A stretch of DNA of 64,000 nt from Phorcus lineatus (lineage: Eukaryota; Mollusca; Gastropoda; Trochida; Trochidae). The position numbers were made by a program, and so were the translations under genes. Below the pieces are notes generated by a model, which worked only from the letters and a program-made list of their open reading frames with translations, was not told the DNA's origin and did no database searches. This document shows positions 51,201 to 63,800 of the stretch, piece after piece (the stretch's first letter is position 1; every line of letters begins with the position of its first letter). The stretch is taken from assembly GCA_921293015.1 (NCBI GenBank), contig OV121097.1, forward strand, positions 13,145,940 to 13,209,939, written 5' to 3'.

Positions 51201-54200
51201 ATATTTTAATGTTGATATGAAGATGTCGGTGAATTGTGTCTCCAAGCATTACTTGGAGAGAAATGAAATAAAGGTTCAAGGATGAACAATCTTCCCGTCT
51301 ATTTGAGGGACATTCAAGACCAATTTACAAACTTTGTCTAAAAATGTGAGCTTCATATACCAGTTGGTTTCTTAATATGATCCCGTGAAAATAGTTGCAC
51401 AAAAATTGTGAAAAGTTTGACAGACGATGCCAAAAAGACCCCAGAAGATTGGCAATGCCCTAAAACCACCTGGCTGTAGAGGCCAGACAAATAATAAACA
51501 AATAATAATAATACTGCACATTTGTATATTTTACATATAAAAATACATGCTGAAGACAATAATTTTAAAAAGTATCAATAAAAAGATAATGTCATTCTGA
51601 AAACTTCACCTTCTAAATAAATTTTGTATAAAAGACCCAAAAAATCAATTTCAAGGAGCCAGGTACAAATTTAATAAACCTAGAAAAATTTAGATTGCCT
51701 TGCTTCAAGTTCAAAGGATTCAAAACAATAAGCTCGTTAAGCCTTATGAGCCCAATGAGCAGAAAATTAAATCATTTTCTCTTTAGATATTCAGACTGTA
51801 CAATATTTACTATAAAGCATCTAAATAAAAAAATATCTGCCAACAGAAGTTTAACTGCCATATTGATAATCAAGTCCACAGTTCAGAGGCAAAGTTCCTG
51901 TGGTTGTTGTAGCCCTCATTGTGAGCCTCAGGGCCAACAAATATACAATTAATAGTCCTATGAAGCACTTCCTGCTTTTTGCTCTGAAGGTAAATAAATA
52001 TATATAAGGAGGTGACACACTGGCCATTTTAAGTGGCCGCATAGTCCCATATCATAAAATTGATTACCTTTATTGGATAAGTGACATCCACACAACATTA
52101 ACACTTTCCAGGCCTCCACTTTCTGCAGCAAAATATTAAATAGATTTTAAAGGCTTTCATTCTACAATAGCTTTATCTAAGAAGTCTGTTTACATCCCTT
52201 CAGATCTATTAGGCTTTTTGTTCTGGTTAAAAAGCAAATACAGCATAATCTCAAAGGATAGCAAAAGGTTTATTGATAACTGAACACTAGAATCAATGCC
52301 ATTAGCCAATCATAAGATCAAATTTTATAGAATAAAATCATTACATTAGATATACTTTGACTTACCTGGAGAATAATAGTTTCACATTCATACAGCCAAC
52401 ACTAACATTTTGCCCCCATGGCTTTTTTGACCGAGGTCAATGTAAGTCAGCGGCCAGTTAATTCCTGCAATGTTTCATAACTAGAATCAGAACAAGATAT
52501 CTCATGGTACTCATACCAACCATCATAAGACTTCTTTCATCTCCCCTCATCCAAAAAACCAACAAACACTTCTCCAATAAAATAACTACAGTCGGTGGCC
52601 AAAAGTCTGTTCGCACTGGTGATGTCACGGCTATTTTTAGAGTAGTCAACCCCAAAGTTTAAATGAGCATATCTATGTATATAATAGATACTTACCCAGA
52701 AATTTCAGAATTTAGGAGATATGACCCTGAGCCCGAAGTACATCTCGTCTTCGTATCGGCAATCTGTCATAAAGACTTCGATTGTAGACTGGACTAAGCC
52801 CACTCCAAATGTCATTCACTACACAGATAGATCCTGTCTCGAGTCAATGTCACCTAATCTTGCTTTCAGCTGATACTTAACAGTTTTCCATACATTCTCA
52901 ATGATATTAAGATCTGAGCTTTGTGTTGGCCACGGCAAAGTAGGAATATGATTTTAGTGTTTCCAACGATTAGCCCAAATGGACACATGACAAGGAGCAT
53001 TGTCTTCTTGAAAAATCCAGTTGCGATTAACAAAATGTCTGGCAACAACAAGCCATAAATGGTTGTCAAGAATGGTTATGTAGTTGTCTGTGTTTATGTT
53101 GCCATCAACAACCGTTAAAGTTCCAACACCAAATGCAGACACGGCCAAAACATTACTGAAAACTTCGAATTTCGTTCATTATCGGCTCGAGTTCCCAAAC
53201 AATCAGGCAAGCGCTCACTAGACTTCCTTCACACGTAATCTTTTCTATCTTTCCCAATCTGTATTTGAGTTTAATCAGCGCTTTCAAAGTTAACCTAGCC
53301 CTCTAAACAATGGCAACGTAACATTGTTTGCGAAAAGACTTTTGGCCAACGACTGTATATATAGAGATCGAATCATTGTGTGTTTCATGAAAAAACTGTA
53401 CAACACAACTCTAGTTTTTACAACCATTTTACATTTTAAAAGTCTGAATAAATGAGGGATTTTTCAATTATTTTTAATTTTTCTCAAACCTGTCTAAAAC
53501 AAATCAAAAGTTATCTTGAAAGAAAATGTGATGGTCTTTCTCTAAGATACTTAAATAAACCTTTTCATAAAATTTCTATAATTACCTTTTACTGCATTGT
53601 CATACATATAATTTTACTATATGGGTCAATCTTCCCATATAGGTAATAAATATACCATTGAAATAAAAATCAAATGTTACCTTCGTTAAGACATTAACTC
53701 TTTTAGTCAAACTATAAGCAGTCGTTTAGAAAAATAAAATGTCAAATCTTTACATTATGACTGAAAATGAAATTACTGACCAATAAGACTTACCATTGCG
53801 CTGTTTTACCATCAAATTTTTAAACTGAGGCCCAAAGCTCCTTTTGTCCTGTTAAAAAAAAAAAATATCAACATATGGTCAAGTTTGTATCAATAATATT
53901 TGTTTTTCCATATCTTTTCATAATGATATGGAGTGCTAAAAGAATTATCAACACTAAAATCCACATCTTTGGTCTTTATAGCTTGTCTTTGCTGACAAAT
54001 TGAATTTGAGGGGGTTAATTCATCTGAGTAACAGTTAGAACTGAAACACTGTCTTTGTTACAAATATTTGTGATCATGGACTACAATGATCAATTCGATT
54101 TATATCTTAAAGGTTTCTGATATAGCAGCAATGATGTTTTCAACAGATTTGATATCTAATGGCATAAATCCTGCATCTCTATGTACACTCAAGTAACCTG

Positions 54201-57200
54201 TTTTCATGGTCACCTATTTCACAGTATTTACAAATGATTAAGTTATCCTCTTACTGGCCATGACCAGTCAGCAGTTATTTTATTGATGGGTTGTTCTTAG
54301 CTGCAGAGCTGTAACTATATATTCTATTTTGGCTAGGCAACTGTAGCTATAGGTTGTTTTACATGGTCCCAAGCAGGAAATGGTCATTTTTTCATCCATC
54401 AAATTCTATTTAATAATTCTCTTCAGTGATGAAAATTAAATGAAATTTTAAGCTTTTCATGTATTACTATTTTTGGAGAAAACTTATGTTTGATTCTAAA
54501 AGTAAAATCGCAATAAAGTTTTTTCAAATAATATTTTCCTGTAAAGCTATATTGATCTTATCCTGAAACACCTAATATTGGGGTGTAATCTGTTCTATTG
54601 ATGAATAAGTGAAATCATAGAAAGCTTATTTCTTATATATATTTTGGTTATTAGTAGAATTTTCTTTTGCAAAGAAAGCAAGTTATTAATCGAACAGTTA
54701 AACATTGCTTGGATTGCTCACATTAAATCTTTAGCCGCATTAAATACAAGACATTTTGTGACTAAAAGGTTTCCTATGCCAAATTTACACTGAACAGAAG
54801 AATGACTTTTTTAACTTGACCAGAAATATGACATTTTATGTTCAATATTTGTGAAAATAAAATAATAATATTACTAAGTAAATACTTTCAAAATGTGTCA
54901 ATGTTAAATTAAAAGCTATTTTTCACTATAAATCTGGCCTAAGAGTAATTTAGGGGTCCGAATGACGAGGTATCTAAAATGTCTATAAAATGCTACCTAG
55001 TCCTTGAAAATACTAAAAGCTGAAATAAGTGACTGTAACATATTGTATAATTAGGCATCCTGGCGTTCGGTTGCAAAAAGGAAAATCATCATGAATTCGA
55101 GTGATTTTCAAGTTTGGTTGCAGTCCCTTACAGGCAACTGCTACCACATTATTTTTTGTCAAATATTCATCATTTTTCATGTCTTGGCTAATAAAAATTT
55201 GGTTGCGGGTAATACAAATTTGTTTTGAAAAGCTTACCAGATCAAATTGTTTGCAGCAGACTTCAAATTTACCTAACTTCAAAACGATCAAAACAACAGT
55301 TTCAGTTTGACATGTTCCCTCTGACACAATGTGTCACTTAATGCCATGCGCTACCTAACAGGTCTTTCAATTGGCTAATTCAGTATCAGACAGACCTTAA
55401 CATTTTCTATAAAATTTTGATGTTCCTTTTTAATTATTCATGATTGATTTTGATCGTATTTTTTAGATAGAAACTAGTCAATAAACTTACTTGCTGATGT
55501 TTATTTTCCATCAAAATTAGTTTGTAATCAGAGGCATCTGTTACAGCCAATGATACCATGGAGTAACCTGTTTTCATGGGTCACCTGTTTTCGTGGTATT
55601 TACAAAAGATGTCTATTCTCTCTAACCCCTTACTGCAGCCAGACATGTTAGCACTTATTTTATTCACCAGTTGTTCTGAATTGATCCAAGAAGGAAATGA
55701 TCACTATTTCCTCAATCTATTCACTGATTCATTTCAGTGATGAAAATCAAATGAAATTTCATGCTTTTCACATAACACCTTTTTTGGACAACATTTATGG
55801 TTCATTATAAAGGATACAATCCATGTATAATTTTTCAAACATTTTTTTCCAGTAAACCTATGTTATTCTAATCCTGAATCACCTGACTTTTGAGTATAAT
55901 ACCTATTCTACTTAAAAATATATGGAATCATAGAAAGGTTGATTCTTATATATTTTTGGCTATTTTTTAAGATTTTCCGGTGCAGTGAAAGCAAGTTATT
56001 GCTTGCAAAGTTAAACTTTGCATTGCTTGCTAATATTAAATCTTTAACTACTTGAAATGCAAGGTATTCGGTGACTAGAAGATTTTCTAATACTAAATAT
56101 GCTCTAAGCAGCCTCATGATTTCTTTACTTCACCATAAATAGACATTTTATGATAAATATTGACGAAAGTGAAATAATTCAATGACCCTGTAAATATTTT
56201 AAACACATGTCAACATCAATTTAAATGCTATTGTACACTATCGATCTGTGTTTAAAAGAAAGGAAAAATTGAAGTTGTGGCATGCCTTGTATTCTCATAA
56301 TTTTATATAATAGAAATACCATGAAAACAGGTGACACCAAATAAATTAATAACAATTTGCATCTGTTTTTAAAATGTGAACAAGATTTAACAAAAGAGTA
56401 AAAGAACTGTTTGTTTAACATTACCTGGTTGAAAAATATGTACTCTATCACTTTATGATGTTTAGGAAGTTTGACATTATCTTATAGAAGATTATTTCTT
56501 ATTACCACGGAAATAGGTAACACGAGGGTAATTTAGTTGAGATTTTACTGCCATTCGAATTCGTCTTGGGGCCACATTGTAAAAACAACCGGCAATTTAG
56601 GAATAATTTTGTCAAGGAATAAATACTTACCAAGACATGATAAACTATAGAGAATGTTAGATTCAAGGTTAGTAGAAAATTTCCATCCACTTTGTCAGAA
56701 AAGACAGCAAAGGACAACATGATCGAAAACTCGACTCGGTAGCTTTGAGCAAGTTGCCAATGTTTCATTAAAATGTAAATACTAGTAAACAGCCAGGTAA
56801 AGTTCCAACAGTTGCCACGTCATCATTTAGTTTCTCTCTGCAACCAGATTATGTTTAGTCAAGACTAAATTATACTCAAGATTTAATACCACGGAAACAG
56901 GTAACACTACAGTCTGTACGATACAACTGTGCCGAAGTGACACAAACAAGGCCAAAACGGTGATAAGACTGATTTACGACAGAGTCAAATCAGTGCTGCT
57001 ATCTTTTTTATTACTAAGATATTCAAATTTGCAAACATTAATTGGTATACTCACTGTGAATACATGAAACAGCAACGAAATGAAAGTCGGGCAGCCACTT
57101 GAAATGGAATGCTTGCGATGTTCACTTCCGGCGCGCTCAAATCGTGTTTACGATAAACTTTTCAGTATTTTGTTTATAGATGAAAATACCAAAAGAAAAA

Positions 57201-57779
57201 AATACTCCTTATGCATTTAAATTAGTAGCATGTAATAGAATGATATGCATTAGATCTAATATATCGACTTAATTATTACTATTAGCATCATATATGGTTC
57301 TCCGAAATTGTTACGCTGCGCTGCGACTGGAGCCAAATGACAAGAATGGTCGGCGACCAACTCTGATTGTGCGGCTGGATGTATAAAATGGAAAAACTTA
57401 TTTGAATATATAAACGATATGTTTTTGCATTTATTTTATCACGTAAATCAGCCTATTATATGCTAAAAGTTTGGATGTCATTATATACATTCAGTCTCGA
57501 GATTTAGCTGATCAAATATCGTGTGCCAAAAAGGTAAACCGAGATTATACATGAAAATATTTTCATGATTTTTACCAAAAAATATTTGTCAACAATTTTC
57601 ATTTTCAATTCCATATACCTCTAACAATACCAAAAAAGTATATTAGCTAATAATAAGATGTTCAGAAGTGTTGGATTTATTTGAATAGCCCGATGTTATT
57701 TTGGCTCCTCAAATGTGAGCCAAAAAGGCAGATGAGCCAAAAAGGTTCATGTATAAAGCCCAAAATGGTAATGATTGTA

Positions 57780-57824
<45 letters not shown>

Positions 57825-60800
57825 CTAATAACGAAGCTGTAGGTTTTAAATGTGACGACATTAGAGACTAACCATTTTCTTGAGAGTAACGAGATACAAG
57901 TTAATAATTCTCTTCCCGAAAAGCTATCCATATTTCTTTCAATTGGATAATATTTCGCGGTTCTTGTAGTTACATTTGCCACAAAAACACTATATTTCTC
58001 TCTATTCAATCGAATTTTTACCTACATACCAGATTTCTGTCTATTGAGAAATTTGTGCGAATCGCACGTTTGAAGGAACCCTTGTCTTCAGGGAACTAAC
58101 CAAATACCCATTGTCGCAAATTTTTCTACCAACTTTGATTGCAACCAATCGAGTTCTTTATTCCTGGTACAGAACGTGTTCCACTTGATACAGAGGTTGG
58201 GAGGGATTCATCTTCATGAGATATCGAAGTATGAAATAACTTTGGACTTGTGAATATAAAAAAGCTTGCTCTTTGTTTGTTGTTATTACCAGTTATTCAA
58301 AATACAATCTCTTAACACGAATTATTCAGTCGAATAACATCCTTATGGTCCCTTTTAAATAAGAATAAAGAGAAACAAAACCAAAATACATTGTAACTTT
58401 AGGAAACAACCGCTGTAGAAATTGGTTTGAAATTTTTGAAAAACATTTTGAATACTTGATTCATAACGATTCAATAAAAATGGGATAAAATAATCTAGAT
58501 GTCACGCATAAGCTTCTGTGTATTCTGTTTTCGTTAAAAGACTTTAACAAATGCCAACGCAAGTCTGTTCTCACATTTCTTGTACTTGAAGTTTTCTTAT
58601 CTCGTCCATGTCGGGTACTGTTTGTCCATTATACTCCTGTGAATGTGGTAACAATATAAAGTTTATTATACAAACTTTGGATTAAGCATATTAAGCACGA
58701 TTTAAATGCGACTCGAGAGTTTAAAGTCATATACTTTTTAAAGCAACTAAATAACTAATTATTATTGCCTACTAAAAGTTGACAGCTAAGATCAATCTTT
58801 CCTGGCGCATTTGCAAAACATATACGGGTAATGAGCCACTTTCATTGAATTTTCAGCTTGGAAATTTCATGTGTTCTACGTCACGGCTTTTGGGAAATGA
58901 CGTGATTAGATTGTCGTACGACAAAGGGGAGGGGTAGGGTGTTTTGAATTTCAATATTCAACCCTGAAAAATCTCATGGAGCGGGTCACCTTTCCGGCGT
59001 TGCGATTAGAAACCGCCGATTTACAGTCAACTGCTACTGACGTCTTGTAAGACTTGAACTGAGTTTGTGTTACACAATCATTTGAATTGAGAAGTTATGA
59101 AGTGAAAGAATAAAAGTAGGACGAGGGAAAGTTAAGTTGTTGGGTTTTTTTTCATTTGAAATAACTTTAGAAGGGCAACTTAGAATTTAGAACTTAAAAC
59201 TTAATTAGCATTTCGAAAGAGCTTTTTTTACAAATAAATATTCGGATTTTACTTTGTTTTAACAACCTTACTTCAAAGTGCGGAACTTGGTAGGTTTCCA
59301 TGTAAGGCTCGTGAATCTTCAGAACCTCTGTGTGTAGATCCACTGTCTCCAGGCCTTGGCGAAGATCATGCATGATGAACTGTTGCTCATGTCTAGAAAG
59401 GAACATGGTTTAAAGTCATATATACATAGGTGCATAAGTACTATTTACAGATAGCTGAAGGTACAAGTAGCTGTTGCAATGAATCAGTTTAAAGTGACAC
59501 AGAGTATGTTACATGAATTGAGTATATGGCTTAAATAAGAGCCAAACTAACATATACCCTGGGATAAATCCACCGCCGTTTTAAATTTACATTTTATCAC
59601 TCAATTGACAAAATAATGTTAATTTATGGTTTCAATTGTAATTTAAAAAAAGCCGTATAAATTTTAAGAAGCCGAAATTATGCGTCCCATTTACATGTTT
59701 ATTAGTTAAATGACCTACTTAGAACAAGAAACATACATCTGTCGTTTTATGATGTAAATACGTTTTCAAAATTACGTTTCAGTCATTGAAGCGGGTCACA
59801 GTCCGGTTTTCGATCACAAATCTCGACTAAAAGCTGTCAAACTTAATCAATGGTTCATTTGATCGCAAAGTATCGACTGTTACCAAAAAGACACATTTTA
59901 AAGCTTGTTGTTTTTTTACAGTGACAATATGAAGGTAGAACGTCGAAATTATGATCGAAAACCGGACAGTGGCATGTGTCAAATAGTCAAACGTAATTTT
60001 GGAGACTTATCTGAAACAGCCAGAAGGGCAGTTAGGAGTTGATAGTGTTTGTTAGGTTATATAACTAGTATCCGTATATATTGGACGTAATATCTACACC
60101 TCTGTGCATTTATAAGGCTGTGTTTAGATTTTCATGGAAAACCAAGATTTGTTATATATGTGTCTTTTGGACATGAAAAGTTAAGATGTTTTGATTTTAT
60201 ATCACCACATATGACATTTACGTTGGTATCAAAGGTAAATAATATGTTATGAAAATCACGGAGTGGCTCTTTAAATCGGCCATATAAATGTTAAGAAATC
60301 GAAATTAAGCGTCCTATATACATGTATACAAGTTAAATAGCCTACTTAGCAATATCAACTTATATTCGTCGTTGTATCTGCTAACTGCTACAAATAAGTC
60401 TCAGAAATTACGTTTGAGTCACTGACGCGCGGTATTGTCCGGTTTTCGATCACAAATGTCGACTATTTTCCTGTTTATTGTTACTATGCTTAATGATAGG
60501 CATTGAGATGTTAATTTTCAGAAACAGCCACTAATTCTCGATTAGATAACAACATTTATGAAGTTTGCCATAATTGACCCAAACAACATTATTGTGTGCC
60601 CCTTTAACAAAGACATTCATTTCATATATATACAAGTTAACTGATGCTTCAACTATAGAACTGAAATTTCCTATCTCCTTATTTGCGATAGGCTCAAGAA
60701 GTGTAACACACAAATGTCACCAAAGCAATCAAAGGTTTGATAATACCTTGTTGCTAGGATTTGATAAAGGCATATTACAGAAGGATTTTTTTATCCTTGG

Positions 60801-63800
60801 GGCTTATCGACAATGAATATTGCATATGAAATTAAATAAGATGCTTTAAAAAAGAACAATACCTTAAGGAACAAATATATCCATCCCTCTAATTGTTTTC
60901 ACCAGGACTAACAGATGTCGTATTTGATCAGTTTATAAATCTCGCACATGACTCCATCCGTGCCTTTCCTCACAAATGGGAAATCGAAGATATTGATGCA
61001 GAACTTACGATGTGTCGAGGTTTTCTGAGACGACGATCAACTGCTTGAAGGCTTCTTTTACCGAGTTGAGTCGTTCCTTTTCAAGTTGGTCGAACTCTTC
61101 TTTGATTTCTCGCATACTCTGGGGACAAGTCACGGTGTATTATTTTCAAATGCATATGCACCGAACCTCTAACAACCTCTAACAAAACATCATCGATAAC
61201 CACCATTGAAAATGTTCAGGTATATCTTGAATTGAACCAATCTACAAGAATGACTCTCCTATTGTGATCCAATCAGCGCAACTAGAAAAGTCTGGGTGAT
61301 ATCTTCATGATAAATGATATCAATTACAGTTTTCAGATACACTATTTACTGATTTTTCTTTTATTAAATCATCGTCTGAAATCAAAATGGAATAGCTCAC
61401 AGGAAAACAGTCTTAGTAGGAGTTACTTTAAAGCAGGGGTAATCGCTTCCAAAGAACAAGATTCCGTATAAACATGTATGATGTATAGTCCCTCGTTAAA
61501 AAAAAATGATTGTAACTGAGGTATACTTAATCGACTGATCTGTTACCACAATCTATGACCACTGATTTTGAAATATCTTTCCGTTACCATTACACTCTGT
61601 TCAGAACCTCACCCTGATATATACGGGTCGGTTCTCTTTCTCCTTCAAGACCTTCTTCTGGTACGTGAGTCTCGTTCTGACCACTTCCTGTTCCTGTTTC
61701 TCCAGTCTCATCTTCAGATCTTGGAATTTAGGGCACTTTGGACTGCGGTATCTCGTTCTGTGCATCTCGGCTTTCAGTCTATCGAACCTCCTGCAGTTTT
61801 TGTAGTAGGCCTGGACACAAATGAAATTTGTCTTGAATATCGTTATTTCATACATTTCTCCATCCTGCTCCTTTCTAATACCCTGAAAGGCATCTTTCGG
61901 GTCAAATGCCTCGTAGGGCTGGATCGACTTGATATTCGTGGTCCACCTGTTGTTTTCCCATCAAATGATATGGCGTTATGCAAGGAGATTGCGGCTACTA
62001 TCTTGAACTCAACGAATTTTTTTTTATCCAGGTTGTGTCGCTGTTGCTGGATGCGAGTCGTCTCATATGATGGTTAGATTGCTAGCGATACGAGGCTTCT
62101 GGCTTAAAAGAGAACAGGGTATTTGGAAGGAGATGAGCGGATTCAAATACGCTGATGACATTTCTCTTACATGTTTGCGATCGCACCTGCATATAAATAT
62201 ATATATCTATAGTTTTCATTATTCTCTTAGAGGCTACCCAATTCATTACTTACCAAATAATCATAATACGTATATCTTAAGACAGCAGTCGGTAGGGGTT
62301 GTAACAACATTTTATTGAACTGAAATAGGGAGAGTATCAGATATTGCAATTTCAGGAAACAACTTGTTACCTAATAATTGTTTAAATGAATCTAGAGAAA
62401 CAACATTCTCTCCCAACACAGCTAGCTCAAGTCATTAAAACGTCTGTTTGAATACGAGCACTTTTCGGGCTTCCTGTATATTCTCCTCGAGACAAAATTT
62501 CCAACACGAAGATTCAACCAATGAAAACATGTTTTACATTGACCGCATGGTTGTTGACAGTATTACGTATTACGGTGTTCAGCAGTGCTTTTATGTTAAC
62601 AGTCGAGTAATACTTAGATGTCCTGAAGTATATGGAAATGACCGAGGCTTTCCGATTGCACTACTTAATTTAATTTCATCCAATCAGGTTACCTCATTTC
62701 CATCCTGAGAAATGATCGTATTGAAACAGAAGTAAGTTCAGTATTTATGACTTGGATTATCTTTGTTGGAGAGATATTGGACAAGATTATGTTATGAGAA
62801 TCAGCTGGATTAATAATCAAGAGCAGAAACGGGACTGGAGAGAAACTTTACAGAGAAACTGAGCGACATGGGCAATTTTGTCGAGAAGTTTGAAGACCTT
62901 TGTGACGGATTAAACGCAATTATTCGCCAAACAGACTGCTTATAAAAATGTCATATTAAAGGTCACTCGTTCCTTACCCTCTTGGATCTGTGGACGTGGT
63001 TTATGAGCCGATTGTACAAGGTTTTCGTGTCCCGGAAGTGACGTAATGCTACCCTGATTCGCTCACAGTAGTTAGGAGCCATGCATCTGTTGGAATATAA
63101 AAAACTTGGTCAGTACTGAAATACTCACGTAAAGGAGAGTAAAGACTACCTTTTTCATTCTACCACCGTTATTCGAACTATAAGCGCCGACTTATTTTGC
63201 AATTGTGTATGTACCAATTTTGCAGGGGAAAGATTGTTTCGGCTATATTTCATCGTGTGTGATCTCATTAATAGTTGCTTTTGTAACTTTGCCGAGATTT
63301 ATCGTTTAGCAACACCCGCAACTCCGCAAAACTTTAATAACACAAACCACAGAAGCTTCTTTCGTATTCGATTTACTAAGGTTAATCTTAACATTTTTAA
63401 AACGATTCTAAATTAGCGTTTAACAATGTTGAATAGTAATTTGTAGAAGGAGGCTCATTTCATTAAAATCCAATACAAGCCTCCTGTACATCTTCACATT
63501 AAGAAGCGTCCGTAAAATCTAACTGAGGTAAAGACGGACATTATGATATAAGCTTAAACCAATCGTAATGTAGTGGAGCATTTAGATTTTATTTTAACGA
63601 GATTTAGCTTAAACATAATATTTGTAAGAAGACATCCGTTATTGACAGATAACACTCTCTAGCACGGTAAATCTATAAAAATAATATAAATGGAAGGACA
63701 CCTTTCCATGTGGAGAACGTAATTGGTTGAGTTGTGGTTGGGGCACAATTAATTGCCTATTTAATTAATTAATGTATCATGGTGTTGATTACTCGAGTCA

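Noticed and set aside
56626-56768. Possible first exon with donor CTTG|gtaagt on the minus strand
   Set aside because: The 46-codon frame is hydrophobic and AT-rich, phase does not help gene 2, and it lies within the motif-bearing duplication region. Not enough support without transcripts.
39167-57823. A single 18.6-kb transposon such as a Polinton
   Set aside because: No polymerase, integrase or capsid-like coding is present, and a phase-confirmed exon of gene 2 lies between the ends.
58158-58211. Possible alternative last exon of gene 2 (MNPSQPLYQVEHVLYQE then stop)
   Set aside because: The frame and a nearby AATAAA fit, but the acceptor is poor, and the exon at 53794 gives a better in-phase continuation to the SH3 exons.
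61568-62077. 169-codon plus-strand ORF, the longest in the window
   Set aside because: It is antisense to the coiled-coil exon at 61613-61810, whose open frame and splice sites fit gene 2, and it runs on into repeat R1.
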